A stretch of DNA of 64,000 nt from Streptomyces niger (lineage in GTDB: Bacteria > Actinomycetota > Actinomycetes > Streptomycetales > Streptomycetaceae): NCBI RefSeq assembly GCF_000718305.1, contig NZ_JOFQ01000014.1:173688-237687 (forward strand). The letters run 5' to 3'. The first letter of the stretch is position 1. Each line of letters begins with the position of its first letter. Below the pieces are notes generated by a model that saw only the letters and a program-made list of their open reading frames with translations, was not told the DNA's origin and did not search any database. This document shows positions 7,759-16,207 of this stretch, in pieces. The position numbers were made by a program, and so were the translations under genes.

Positions 7759-9363
7759 ATGGACGTGATGCCACTGCTGTTGCTGGTCGCCGGGAGCGCG
7801 GCGGTGGCGGGACTGGCGCGGCGCACCCCGGTGCCCGCACCCCTGCTGCTCGTCGCGGCCGGGCTCGGTGCCGGATACCTGCCCGGCGTCCCCGACTACC
7901 CGCTCGACCCGCACGTCGTGCTGCCCCTGTTGCTGCCGCCGCTGCTGCACACGGCGGCGCTGGACAGCTCCTACCTGGACCTGCGGGCCAATCTGCGCCC
8001 CGTGGCGCTGCTGTCGATCGGCTACGTGCTCTTCGCGACGGTGGCCGTCGGGTACGCCGCGTACCTCGTGATCCCGGACCTGCCGCTGACCGCGGCCCTC
8101 GTGCTGGGTGCGGTCGTCGCGCCCCCGGACGCGGTGGCGGCCACCGCCATCGCGCGCCGGCTGCGGCTGCCCGGCCGGATCACGACCATCCTGCAGGGTG
8201 AGTCGCTGGTCAACGACGCCACCGCGATCACCGCCTACAAGGTGGCGCTGGCCGCCGTCGTCGGCGCGGGGGCGACCTGGGCGGGCGGGCTGAAGGAGTT
8301 CGCGATCGCGTCGGTCGGCGGCGTCGGGATCGGGCTGGTCCTCATGGGGCCGCTGCACTGGCTGCGCTGCAAGCTGCGGGACAACGCACTGTTGGAGAAC
8401 ACCCTGTCGCTGCTCATCCCGTTCGTGGCGTACGCGGCGGCGGAGCAGGTCGGCGCCTCCGGAGTGCTCGCCGTCGTGGTGGTCGGGCTCTATCTCGGGC
8501 ACCGCTCCTGGCAGGTGAACTTCGAGACGCGACTCCAGGAGGCCGCGGTGTGGTCGATGGTCTCCTTCGTGCTGGAGTCCGCGGTGTTCGCGCTCATCGG
8601 GCTGCAGCTGCCGGTCGTCCTGCGCGGGCTGGGGCAGTTCAGCACGGCGCAGGCCCTCGCGTATGCCGCGGTGGTCTTCGTGGTGGTCGTGCTCGCGCGC
8701 TTCGTGTGGGTCTTCCCCGCGACCTATCTGCCCCGGTGGCTGTCGGCGCGCATCCGGGAGCGCGAGCCCGGGGTGACCCGGGCGACGCCGGTGATCGTGG
8801 GGTGGGCCGGGATGCGCGGCGTGGTCTCGCTGGCCATCGCCTTCTCCATCCCCGTGGCGGTACACGGGGAGCCGTTCCCGGCGCGCAATCTGGTGCTGTT
8901 CCTGACCTTCAGCACCGTCATCGGCACCCTCGTGATCCAGGGGCTGACGCTGCCGCCGCTGATCCGGGCCCTGAAGCTGCCCGGCCCTGATCCGCAGGCC
9001 CAGACGCTCGCCGAGGCGCAGGCCCAGAACGACGCGTCGGACGCGGCGGAAGAGCGACTGCGCAAGCTCCTGGAGGACCCGCGCAACGCCTTGCCGGGGC
9101 CGCTGGAGGACCGGTTGCGCACCGTCCTGGAACGGCGCCGCAACGCGGTGTGGGAGCGGCTGGGACCGCCGAACGCGGCGACGGGGGAGTCGGTGGAGGC
9201 CACCTACCTTCGGCTCTCGCGGGAGATGATCGGCGCGGAGCGCGAGGTCTTCGTGCAGCTGCGGGACGCGCGGCGCATCGACGACGAGATGCTGCGGACC
9301 CTGCTGCGCCGCCTGGACCTGGAGGAGGCGGCGGCCTATCGGGAGACGGTGAGCCCGGAGTAG
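7759..9363 (+). CDS. CPA1-family Na+/H+ antiporter
   Basis: A 534-residue membrane exchanger with about 12 hydrophobic segments in the first 400 residues. GAVVAPPDAVAATAIARRL carries the family PPD signature, and GESLVNDATAITAYK holds the conserved ND ion-binding pair. The C-terminal 130 residues are cytosolic and charged (DAAEERLRKLLEDP...). Members exchange Na+ (or K+) for protons across the cytoplasmic membrane. ATG 7759 follows a GGGGACGGGG purine stretch. ATG 7768 is the alternative. Divergent with the UBP zinc-finger gene. Confidence 0.92.
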   Translation: MDVMPLLLLVAGSAAVAGLARRTPVPAPLLLVAAGLGAGYLPGVPDYPLDPHVVLPLLLPPLLHTAALDSSYLDLRANLRPVALLSIGYVLFATVAVGYAAYLVIPDLPLTAALVLGAVVAPPDAVAATAIARRLRLPGRITTILQGESLVNDATAITAYKVALAAVVGAGATWAGGLKEFAIASVGGVGIGLVLMGPLHWLRCKLRDNALLENTLSLLIPFVAYAAAEQVGASGVLAVVVVGLYLGHRSWQVNFETRLQEAAVWSMVSFVLESAVFALIGLQLPVVLRGLGQFSTAQALAYAAVVFVVVVLARFVWVFPATYLPRWLSARIREREPGVTRATPVIVGWAGMRGVVSLAIAFSIPVAVHGEPFPARNLVLFLTFSTVIGTLVIQGLTLPPLIRALKLPGPDPQAQTLAEAQAQNDASDAAEERLRKLLEDPRNALPGPLEDRLRTVLERRRNAVWERLGPPNAATGESVEATYLRLSREMIGAEREVFVQLRDARRIDDEMLRTLLRRLDLEEAAAYRETVSPE

Positions 9364-9383
9364 CGGCAGAGGCCGGGCCCCAG

Positions 9384-9478
9384 GAGGCACTCGAACACCG
9401 CCCTACGGAACACGCCGTACGCGGCCGTACGAGGCACGCCGTACGCGGTCTTACGAGGCACGCCGTACGCCGCGCTAC
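9384..9478 (+). repeat. 24-bp tandem repeat between convergent genes
   Basis: Three units of 24 bp (9407-9430, 9431-9454, 9455-9478) with the core GCACGCCGTACGC, preceded by a degenerate 23-bp unit (9384-9406). It fills most of the gap between the antiporter and the PLP enzyme. No coding or terminator role is evident. Confidence 0.8.
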
Positions 9479-9508
9479 GGGATGCGCCGCCCCACAAGAC
9501 AGGCCGCG

Positions 9509-10426
9509 TCACGGTGTGCCGGTGATCACCGCGGCCACGGTGGTGCCCGGCGCGAAGGCGCCCTCCTCGGCCCGCGTCACGAGGCCCAGCAGCAGCTTCG
9601 CCACGTAGACGCGCTCCAGCGGCAGGTCGTGCCGCGCTTCGAAGTCGGCGGCGAACGCCTCCAGCGCGGGCGTGGTGCGCGCGTAGCCGCCGCAGTGGAA
9701 GTCCGCGTCCAGCCGCCAGTCGCCGCGCCGGCCCCCGAAGGCCGCCTCCTGGAGGCGCAGCACGTCCGCCGCCAGGAAGTGGTCCGGCCCGGGGCCGCCC
9801 TTCAGTACGGGGAAGCCGACCGCCCGCTGTCCCGGGGCGAGCCCGGCGGCCAGGCCTGCGAGGGTGCCACCGGTGCCGCAGGCCACGGCCACGACGTCGG
9901 CGGCCCCGGCCAGCTCGTGGCCCAGCGCTGCGCAGCCGCGGGCGGCGAGCGCGTTGCTGCCGCCCTCGGGGACCAGGCGGTACGGCCCGAAGCGGGCGCG
10001 GAGCGCGTCGAGCACCTCGGGGGCGTCCTTGCGGCGGTAGCGGGCCCGGTCGAGGAAGTGCAGCCGCATGCCGTCGGCCGCGCAGCGGGCCAGGGATCCG
10101 TTCAGCGGCCGGTCCGCCAGCTCCTCGCCCCGTACGACGCCTATCGTGTCCAGGCCCAGCAGGCGGCCTGCCGCGGCCGTGGCCCGCAGATGGTTGGAGT
10201 ACGCGCCGCCGAACGTGAGGAGCGTGCGGTCCCCGGCCGCCGCGGCGGCGCGGAGGTTGGGCTCCAGCTTCCGCCATTTGTTGCCCGGCAGGTCCGGGTG
10301 GATCAGGTCGTCCCGCTTGAGCAGCAGGCGTATGCCGCGGCGCGCGAACCGGTCGTCCTCGATCTCCTGGACCGGGGAGGGCAGGCGCGGCCGCAGCGTC
10401 ATCGGGTCGGGGACGGTGCCGGTCAC
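9509..10426 (-). CDS. PLP-dependent ACC deaminase / D-cysteine desulfhydrase-like enzyme
   Basis: A 305-residue fold-type II PLP enzyme. PGNKWRK (48-53) contains the lysine that forms the Schiff base (K50), LTFGGAYSNHLRA is the substrate/carboxylate loop, and ACGTGGTLAGLAAGL is the glycine-rich phosphate loop. Family members deaminate 1-aminocyclopropane-1-carboxylate to 2-oxobutyrate and ammonia, or eliminate H2S from D-cysteine. The sequence alone does not decide which, though most actinobacterial homologues are called desulfhydrases. The GTG start at 10426 follows a GGGGG stretch. M9 is an alternative. Single gene. Confidence 0.85.
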   Translation of the reverse strand: MTGTVPDPMTLRPRLPSPVQEIEDDRFARRGIRLLLKRDDLIHPDLPGNKWRKLEPNLRAAAAAGDRTLLTFGGAYSNHLRATAAAGRLLGLDTIGVVRGEELADRPLNGSLARCAADGMRLHFLDRARYRRKDAPEVLDALRARFGPYRLVPEGGSNALAARGCAALGHELAGAADVVAVACGTGGTLAGLAAGLAPGQRAVGFPVLKGGPGPDHFLAADVLRLQEAAFGGRRGDWRLDADFHCGGYARTTPALEAFAADFEARHDLPLERVYVAKLLLGLVTRAEEGAFAPGTTVAAVITGTP

Positions 10427-10522
10427 GCCCCCATTGTCGGTGCGGCAGCCGCCGCGAATCGAATCGGTGTCCGGGCCACTGCCGTGCCGAGCTCCGGCCC
10501 GCCCGGCGGCCGCGGCCGGACA

Positions 10523-10588
10523 CCGGTCCGGGTCACCACGACCGTGGGCCGCTGCGGCTCATGGTGGTCGTGGGCCGGTCCGGGTCAC
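10523..10588 (+). repeat. 14-bp direct repeat CCGGTCCGGGTCAC
   Basis: Copies at 10523-10536 and 10575-10588. The second overlaps the stop codon of the amidase gene. Confidence 0.6.
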
Positions 10589-11175
10589 TGCAGCCGCTTA
10601 CCGATGCGCTCGCGCAGCGCGTCCATCGTGAAGCCGCGCGGGTCGACCTTGCCCGGCTGCCACTCCAGGTGGCCGATGACCGAGCGCTCGGTCCAGCCGT
10701 GCACCCGGCACAGCGCGGCCGCCGCCTTCTCGATGGCCTCGACCTGGACGTCCGGCCAGGGATCCGCGCCGTCGCCCAGGTTCTCGCACTCGAAGCCGTA
10801 GAAGACGCGGTTGCCGTCGGTGTCGGCCTCGTTGTCCGGCGGCAGCCGCTTCTCGGCGATCACCGCCCGCAGGACGTCGCCGTCGCCGAGTCCCGCGTGG
10901 TTGGCGCGGCCGTGGCCGACCAGGTGGACCGTACCGTCCTTGGTGATCACGCCGTGGCACAGCGGACCCGGCAGCTCCGGGTGGCCGTCGTAGCAGAGCT
11001 GCACGGTCTCCTCCGAGCCCGAGGTCACGGTGTGGTGGATCATCACGCCGTGCACGCCGCCCCAGGGCCCCTTGTGGTTGCGGTTGTGGGTGCGCCAGTC
11101 GCCGACCTCGACGACGCGCAGCCCTTCGTCCCGCAGCGCTTCGAGGAATCTGTCCGCCGACATGGGTGAGGCCAT
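10585..11175 (-). CDS. N-acetylmuramoyl-L-alanine amidase (Amidase_2/PGRP fold)
   Basis: A 196-residue single-domain amidase: VMIHHTVT (first zinc His), HGVITKDGTVHLVGHGRANHAG, FECENLGDG, and SVIGHLEWQPGKVDPRGF with the second His and the catalytic lysine/Asp region. The enzyme cleaves the amide between muramic acid and the stem peptide. No signal peptide or cell-wall-binding domain is seen, so it either acts in the cytosol on recycled muropeptides, is prophage-lysin-like, or leaves by lysis. Start ATG 11175 has GGAGG 5 nt upstream. No phage genes lie nearby. Confidence 0.88.
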   Translation of the reverse strand: MASPMSADRFLEALRDEGLRVVEVGDWRTHNRNHKGPWGGVHGVMIHHTVTSGSEETVQLCYDGHPELPGPLCHGVITKDGTVHLVGHGRANHAGLGDGDVLRAVIAEKRLPPDNEADTDGNRVFYGFECENLGDGADPWPDVQVEAIEKAAAALCRVHGWTERSVIGHLEWQPGKVDPRGFTMDALRERIGKRLQ

Positions 11176-11305
11176 GGACGCCTCCGTTCCAGGTGCACGG
11201 CGGCCACCGATCGCGTACCGCCTCGTAAATCGCTTGTACTGGAACGGGAGGTTCGGGGTCAGCAGTTCGCGGCCAATGCGAGCCGAACCGGCCGCTTACG
11301 GGGCA

Positions 11306-11311
11306 TACGCT
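11306..11311 (+). promoter_or_regulatory. Orphan -10-like element TACGCT
   Basis: TACGCT sits 6 nt before ATG 11318, the exact spacing of the leaderless genes here, but the frame behind it is a non-coding Arg/Pro/Ala string antisense to the 78-residue gene. Confidence 0.3.
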
Positions 11312-11417
11312 GGACATATGTCCCCGCAGGCCGGGTTTCGCGCGAGGGCACCCAGGGAACTCCGCCACACGGCGCGCGCCGGTGCCCGCTGCGGCGCACG
11401 ACCCGCGCCCGCCGTCG

Positions 11418-11654
11418 TCAGGTGCCGCGCAGGAAGCCGTCCCCGTGCACCGCGATGTGGGCTTCGAGGGCCTGCACCGCCGCCGCCGTGGCCTCCGGGG
11501 AACCGCTGCCGCGCCGCTCCGCGTAGTACGCGGCACCCAGCCGCTTCAGCAGGTCGGCGCCCGCGCGCTGCTGCTGCACCTCGTCCACCTTCTGCTTGCC
11601 CTGAGCCAGGCCGCGCTGCGCCTGCTCCTTGGCACGGTCCAGGAATCCCGCCAT
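11418..11654 (-). CDS. Small hypothetical protein with amphipathic helix
   Basis: A 78-residue protein: MAGFLDRAKEQAQRGLAQGK starts an amphipathic, Gln/Lys-rich helix that runs to about residue 30, followed by GADLLKRLGAAYYAERRGSG and a second short helix. It resembles small Streptomyces proteins of unknown function that start MSFLDKAKE. No enzymatic motif. The start is well supported by GGAGG 7 nt upstream of ATG 11654. Longer in-frame extensions cover the AraC gene on the other strand and are not real. Confidence 0.8.
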   Translation of the reverse strand: MAGFLDRAKEQAQRGLAQGKQKVDEVQQQRAGADLLKRLGAAYYAERRGSGSPEATAAAVQALEAHIAVHGDGFLRGT

Positions 11655-11778
11655 CGTGCTGCCTCCTGCGTCGGTCCTTCGGTGCGCAGACACCGGCGCC
11701 CGTCCTGCCCGGGCCGGTGCGTGCCGTACCCGAACAACGGGCGGGGCACGGCGGCGGTTCCCGTGCCAGGCTGGGGAC

Positions 11779-12492
11779 GTGTACCGGGAACGGCCGTCCG
11801 AGCTGCCCGGCGCGGTCGTGTGGACCAAGTCCCCGGAACCGGCGCCACGCCCCGTGCTGCCCGACGGCTGCACGGACCTGATCTGGTACGACGGCCGGCT
11901 GCTGGTCGCGGGGCCGGACACCCGTGCCCACCTGCCGCAGCCTCCCGAGCGCGCCCCGGAGTCGCCGGTCGTCGGCCTGCGCTTCGCCCCGGGACAGGGC
12001 CCCGCCGTCTTCGGGGTGCCCGCGCACGTACTCCGTGATCTGCGCGTCCCCCTCGACGACCTGTGGCCGGCGAGCCGGGTGCGGCGGCTGGCCGACGAGC
12101 TGGCCGAGGCCACCCGACCGGCCGGGAACGGCACGCCCGGCCGGCTTCTGGAGGCGGTGGCCGCCGGCCGGCTGCGCGAGGGGGCCGCCCCCGACCCGGC
12201 CGGTGCCCTCATCGCGCGGGCGGCGGCCCGGGGCACACCGGTCGGCGAGCTGGCCGACGCGGTGGGCGTGGGCGAGCGCCAGCTGCACCGCCGCTGCCTG
12301 GCCGCCTTCGGGTACGGCCCCAAGACCCTCGGCCGGGTGCTGCGCCTGGTGCGTGCCCTGGACCTGGCCCGCTCCGGCATGCCGTACGCACAGGTCGCCG
12401 CGGTCGCCGGGTATGCCGACCAGGCCCACCTGGCGCGTGAGGTGAAGACGCTGGCAGGTGCTCCGCTGGGGGTGGTCATCGCGCCGGGATAG
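11779..12492 (+). CDS. AraC-family transcriptional regulator
   Basis: A 237-residue regulator. The N-terminal ligand-type domain (about 1-130) has LPDGCTDLIWYDGRLLVAGP, typical of AraC proteins with a DUF6597-like half. The C-terminal part has two helix-turn-helix units: PVGELADAVGVGERQLHRRC and YAQVAAVAGYADQAHLAREV. It is a DNA-binding activator or repressor with an unknown effector. The GTG start at 11779 sits 6 nt after CAGGCT. The gene ends 10 nt before the glutaminase start, and its stop codon lies inside the glutaminase -10 element. Confidence 0.85.
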   Translation: MYRERPSELPGAVVWTKSPEPAPRPVLPDGCTDLIWYDGRLLVAGPDTRAHLPQPPERAPESPVVGLRFAPGQGPAVFGVPAHVLRDLRVPLDDLWPASRVRRLADELAEATRPAGNGTPGRLLEAVAAGRLREGAAPDPAGALIARAAARGTPVGELADAVGVGERQLHRRCLAAFGYGPKTLGRVLRLVRALDLARSGMPYAQVAAVAGYADQAHLAREVKTLAGAPLGVVIAPG

Positions 12493-12495
12493 CGT
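12490..12495 (+). promoter_or_regulatory. -10 element (TAGCGT) of glutaminase
   Basis: Seven nt before ATG 12503. Its first three bases are the TAG stop codon of the AraC gene, so the two genes are transcriptionally linked but separately promoted. Confidence 0.45.
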
Positions 12496-12502
12496 ATGGA
12501 CC

Positions 12503-13414
12503 ATGGACTACCAGGGCGTTCTGGAGGAGGTGGCGGCACACGCGAAGCCGCTCGTGCGGCAGGGGAAGGTCGCCGACTACATCCCCGCGCTGGAGCGGGT
12601 CTCGCCGGACCGCTTCGGGATCGCGCTGGCCGACATCAACGGGGACGTCTACGGGGTCGGGGACTGGGAGGTCCCGTTCTCCGTGCAGTCCGTCTCCAAG
12701 GCGTTCTCGCTCGCCCTCGTCCTGGCGGAGGGGGACCAGAGCATCTGGGAGCGGGTGGGCCGCGAGCCCTCGGGTACGCCGTTCAACTCCCTCGTGCAGC
12801 TGGAGTGGGAGCACGGCATCCCGCGGAACCCGTTCATCAACGCCGGAGCGCTGGTCGTCACCGACCGGCTGCAGACCCTCACCGGCGACGCCTCCACCGC
12901 GATGCTGGACTTCCTGCGGGAGGAGAGCGGCAACCCGGACATCGGCTTCGACCGGGCGGTGGCCGGCTCCGAGGCCGACCACGGGGACCGGAACGCCGCG
13001 CTGGCCCACTTCATGGCGAGCTTCGGCAACCTGGAGAACCCGGTGCCCAGCGTCATCGAGCACTACTTCTGGCAGTGCTCGATAGAGATGAGCTGCCGGG
13101 ACCTGGCCACGGCCGGCGGCTTCCTCGCCCGTCACGGACTGCGCGCCGACGGGTCCCGGCTGCTGGCGGCCCGTGATGCCAAGCGGATCAACGCGGTGAT
13201 GCTGACCTGCGGCACGTACGACGCCGCGGGCGAGTTCGCGTACCGGGTGGGGCTGCCCGCCAAGAGCGGCGTGGGCGGCGGCATCGTGGCGATCGTCCCC
13301 GGGCGCTGCACGCTGTGCGTATGGAGCCCGGGGCTGGACGCGCGCGGCAACTCGGTCGCCGGCGCGGCGGCCCTGGACCACTTCACGACGCTCACCGGGT
13401 GGTCGGTGTTCTGA
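12503..13414 (+). CDS. glsA: Glutaminase (serine-dependent beta-lactamase-related fold)
   Basis: A 303-residue glutaminase of the usual bacterial length. PFSVQSVSKAFSL has the catalytic Ser63-x-x-Lys66 pair. EWEHGIPRNPFINAGALV, DIGFDRAVAGSE and the C-terminal KSGVGGGIVAIVPGR are family blocks. It hydrolyses L-glutamine to glutamate and ammonia in the cytosol. It follows the AraC regulator by 10 nt, and a -10 element at leaderless spacing fixes the ATG. Confidence 0.95.
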   Translation: MDYQGVLEEVAAHAKPLVRQGKVADYIPALERVSPDRFGIALADINGDVYGVGDWEVPFSVQSVSKAFSLALVLAEGDQSIWERVGREPSGTPFNSLVQLEWEHGIPRNPFINAGALVVTDRLQTLTGDASTAMLDFLREESGNPDIGFDRAVAGSEADHGDRNAALAHFMASFGNLENPVPSVIEHYFWQCSIEMSCRDLATAGGFLARHGLRADGSRLLAARDAKRINAVMLTCGTYDAAGEFAYRVGLPAKSGVGGGIVAIVPGRCTLCVWSPGLDARGNSVAGAAALDHFTTLTGWSVF

Positions 13415-13445
13415 GGTGACGGGCCCGGCCGAGGCCGGCGCGTTG

Positions 13446-13892
13446 TCAGGGCAGCGGCGCGAAGAGGTCGACGCCGTGGCCGTCCGGGTCCAGGACGACG
13501 GCGTAACGCTGGCCCCAGACGGCGTCCCACGGCTTCTTCTCGCCGCGGTACCCGACGCCGGTCAACTCCGCGTACAGGGCGTCGACCGCCGCCGGGGCCG
13601 CGCACTCGAAGGCGAGCCCGGGTGAGTTCCCGTGGGCCGGCGTCCAGTCGGGGGCGAAGGAGCGCACCGTCTCGTAGGTGTCCCACATCAGCCGCAGCCC
13701 GCCGGGCAGCTGCGCCTCGGCGTGCGGGGCGGAGTCGGCCTCCGCCGGGATGTCCAGGCCGAGGCGCCGGTAGAAGGCGAGCGAGGCGGCCATGTCGGCG
13801 GTGACCAGGCCGATCGCGGCGAACCGGGGCGCGGGGACGGACCGCTCGGCGGGGTTCTCGGACGTGTGGTGGGCAGTGGTTCGGTCAGTCAT
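13446..13892 (-). CDS. VOC/glyoxalase-superfamily protein
   Basis: A 148-residue two-module vicinal-oxygen-chelate protein. After a 20-residue variable start, RFAAIGLVTADMAASLAFYRR opens the first beta-alpha-beta-beta-beta unit, and the C-terminal unit ends in AVVLDPDGHGVDLFAPLP. Only part of the metal ligand set is evident (E96 in FECAA, late acidic residue), so it may be a dioxygenase, a glyoxalase, or an antibiotic-binding protein. ATG 13892 was chosen because residues upstream are not conserved in character. Single gene facing glsA. Confidence 0.8.
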   Translation of the reverse strand: MTDRTTAHHTSENPAERSVPAPRFAAIGLVTADMAASLAFYRRLGLDIPAEADSAPHAEAQLPGGLRLMWDTYETVRSFAPDWTPAHGNSPGLAFECAAPAAVDALYAELTGVGYRGEKKPWDAVWGQRYAVVLDPDGHGVDLFAPLP

Positions 13893-14008
13893 GGGCCGAG
13901 CGTACGAAGGCGTGAGGCGGCCGTCTTGAACGAATCGGACGTCCCCCGCGCCGTGCACTCGTGCGGGCACTGCGCAGTCTCCAAGGGCGTACGGGCACCG
14001 CGCCGCAC

Positions 14009-14947
14009 CTACGGGCAGCGGACGATCTGGCCCGCGTAGGAGAGGTTGCCGCCGAACCCGAAGAGGAGGACCGGCGCGCCCGAGGGGACCTCGCGCCGTT
14101 CGACCAGCTTCGAGAAGGCCAGCGGTACCGACGCCGCCGAGGTGTTGCCGGACTCCACGACGTCCCGGGAGATCACCGCGTTGACCGCACCGATGCGCTC
14201 CGCGACCGGTTCGATGATCCGCAGGTTGGCCTGGTGCAGGACCACGCCGGCCAGCTCCTCGGGGCGTACGCCGGAGCGCTCGCACACCTGCCGGGCGATG
14301 GCTGGCAGCTGGGTGGTGGCCCAGCGGTACACCGTCTGGCCCGCCTGGGAGAAGCGCGCGGGCTCGCCCTCGATGCGCACCGCGTCGCCCATCTCGGGCA
14401 CCGAGCCCCACAGCACAGGGCCGATCTCCGGTTCCGCCGCGGCCGTCACCACGGCGGCGCCCGCGCCGTCGCCCACCAGGATGCAGGTCGAGCGGTCCGT
14501 CCAGTCCACGACGTCGGTGAACTTCTCGGCGCCGATCACCAGCGCATTGCGCGCCGAGCCGGCCCGGATGGCGTGGTCGGCGGTGGCCAGGGCATGGGTG
14601 AAGCCCGCGCACACCACGTTGACGTCCATCGCGGCGGGCGCCGGGAGGCCGAGCCGGGCGGCCACCCGGGCGGCCGTGTTCGGCGAGCGGTCCGTGGCCG
14701 TGCAGGTGGCGACGAGTACGAGGTCGATGTCGGCCGGGGCCAGGCCGCTCGCCGCGAGCGCCTTCGCCGCGGCCGCCGACGCCATCGCGTCCACGGTCTC
14801 GTCGGGCGCCGCGATGTGGCGTGTACGGATGCCGACCCGGCTGGTGATCCAGGCGTCGTCGGTGTCGACGAACTCGGCCAGGTCGTCGTTGGTGAGCACC
14901 TTGGCGGGCTGATAGTGGCCCAGCGCCAGGACGCGCGACCCGGTCAT
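14009..14947 (-). CDS. Stand-alone beta-ketoacyl-ACP synthase III (KAS III)
   Basis: A 312-residue thiolase-fold enzyme with the KAS III triad: C113 in VNVVCAGF, His in VVLHQANLRIIEP and Asn in VVESGNTSAASVP. It condenses a short acyl-CoA with malonyl-ACP to start a fatty-acid or polyketide chain. It is not next to fabD/acpP/fabF, so it is an accessory starter enzyme rather than the housekeeping FabH. ATG 14947 has a GGGGGA ribosome site. An earlier in-frame ATG at 14989 lacks one. Confidence 0.88.
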   Translation of the reverse strand: MTGSRVLALGHYQPAKVLTNDDLAEFVDTDDAWITSRVGIRTRHIAAPDETVDAMASAAAAKALAASGLAPADIDLVLVATCTATDRSPNTAARVAARLGLPAPAAMDVNVVCAGFTHALATADHAIRAGSARNALVIGAEKFTDVVDWTDRSTCILVGDGAGAAVVTAAAEPEIGPVLWGSVPEMGDAVRIEGEPARFSQAGQTVYRWATTQLPAIARQVCERSGVRPEELAGVVLHQANLRIIEPVAERIGAVNAVISRDVVESGNTSAASVPLAFSKLVERREVPSGAPVLLFGFGGNLSYAGQIVRCP

Positions 14948-15135
14948 CTCTCCCCCTGCGGGCGAATGGAAGCGGAATATCGACCTCACAAGTGTTGGCG
15001 GTGCGAGCGCGCCAGGCGGTGTGACTCCCTACAGTCTTCGGCGCGCGGTTCTGGAGACTTCCGACCGTCACCTGCCGATTCCGCTCACAGCGAGGTGCGG
15101 TGCGACCGAACGGCCGTGCGGGCAGAGTCAGCGCC

Positions 15136-16146
15136 ATGAGACTGCTGATATTGGGTGGTACGGAGTTCGTCGGGCGGGCCGTGACCGAGGCCGCGCTCGC
15201 GAAGGGATGGCAGGTCACGGTCTTCCACCGGGGCCGGCACGAGGCACCGCGGGGCGCGGCGGTGCTGCACGGGGACCGCACCGCCCCGGAGGGGCTCGCC
15301 GCGCTGCGCACGGGGGAGTGGGACGCGGTCGTGGACACCTGGAGCTGGGCGCCCTCTGCGGTGCGGGACACGGCCCGGCTGCTGTCGGGCCGCGTGGAGC
15401 GCTACGCCTACGTGTCCAGCGGTTCGGTCTACGAGTTCCCGAAGGCGCCGGGGCTGGGCGAGGAGGCCCCGGTGGTGGCGGGCGCGCCGGACGCGGGCGA
15501 CGTGCCGTACGCGGAGGCCAAGCGGGGCGGTGAGCTGGCGGCCCTGGAGTCCTTCGGCGCCGAGGGGGCGCTGTTCGCGCGGGCCGGGCTGATCCTCGGC
15601 CCGTACGAGAACGTCGGACGGCTGCCGTGGTGGCTGTCGCGCATCGCCCGCGGCGGCCCCGTCCTGGCGCCGGGCCCGGCCGGGCTCCCGCTCCAGTACA
15701 TCGACGTCCGCGACCTCGCCGACTGGATCCTGCACGCCGTCGAGGCGGGCCTGTCCGGCCCGTACAACCTGGTCTGCCGGAGCGGGCACGCCACCATGGG
15801 CAGCCTGCTGGAGGCCTGCGTGGCGGCCACGGGAGCCGCCGCCGAGCTGCGCTGGACCGCGCCCGAGGACGTGTTGGCCGCCGGCATCGAGCCGTGGACG
15901 GAGCTGCCGGTGTGGGTGCCACCGGAGGGCCCGGAGTACGCGGGGTACCACGACACCCTCCACCGGACCGGGGTGGAGAAGGCCCACGCGGCGGGGCTGC
16001 GCTGCCGGCCGGTGGCGGAGACGGTGGCGGACACCTGGGAGTGGCTGCGGTCCCTGGGCGGACAGGCGCCGCAGCGGCCGGACCGCCCGCAGAAGGGCGT
16101 GCCCCCGGAGAAGGAGGCCAAGGCGCTGGGCACGGCCGGGCACTGA
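15136..16146 (+). CDS. NAD-dependent epimerase/dehydratase (SDR family)
   Basis: A 336-residue extended SDR. The N-terminal Rossmann motif MRLLILGGTEFVGRAV has the GGxxxxG dinucleotide loop. YVSSGSVYEF and YAEAKRGGE hold the Ser/Tyr-x-x-x-Lys catalytic set (the usual YxxxK is YAEAK). LPLQYIDVRDLADWI is a typical extended-SDR block. Homologues act on nucleotide sugars or reduce keto groups, but the substrate is unknown. The C-terminal 30 residues are a charged tail. ATG 15136 is the first codon that gives the Rossmann strand at the N-terminus. Confidence 0.88.
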   Translation: MRLLILGGTEFVGRAVTEAALAKGWQVTVFHRGRHEAPRGAAVLHGDRTAPEGLAALRTGEWDAVVDTWSWAPSAVRDTARLLSGRVERYAYVSSGSVYEFPKAPGLGEEAPVVAGAPDAGDVPYAEAKRGGELAALESFGAEGALFARAGLILGPYENVGRLPWWLSRIARGGPVLAPGPAGLPLQYIDVRDLADWILHAVEAGLSGPYNLVCRSGHATMGSLLEACVAATGAAAELRWTAPEDVLAAGIEPWTELPVWVPPEGPEYAGYHDTLHRTGVEKAHAAGLRCRPVAETVADTWEWLRSLGGQAPQRPDRPQKGVPPEKEAKALGTAGH

Positions 16147-16150
16147 GCGA

Positions 16151-16186
16151 CGCGGGCCGTGCCGCCGCGTACCGGCGCGGCCCGCG
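16151..16186. terminator. Bidirectional terminator between epimerase and corA
   Basis: 14-bp stem (16151-16164 with 16173-16186, one G-U pair) closing an 8-nt loop between convergent genes. Confidence 0.65.
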
Positions 16187-16207
16187 CGCGACGCCGCCCG
16201 CGCGCCG

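Noticed and set aside
9384..9478. CRISPR array
   Set aside because: Units are contiguous 24-mers without unique spacers and no cas gene exists in the window.
10585..11175. Prophage lysis module
   Set aside because: The amidase stands alone. No holin, tail or integrase gene is nearby.
11318..11881. Plus-strand frame of 187 codons behind a leaderless-type promoter
   Set aside because: Composition is non-protein-like (Arg/Pro/Ala), and it runs antisense to a gene with a good GGAGG site. Only the promoter-like signal was kept as a finding.
14009..14947. KAS III as the housekeeping FabH of a fatty-acid operon
   Set aside because: No fabD, acpP or fabF gene next to it. Neighbours are a VOC protein and an epimerase.
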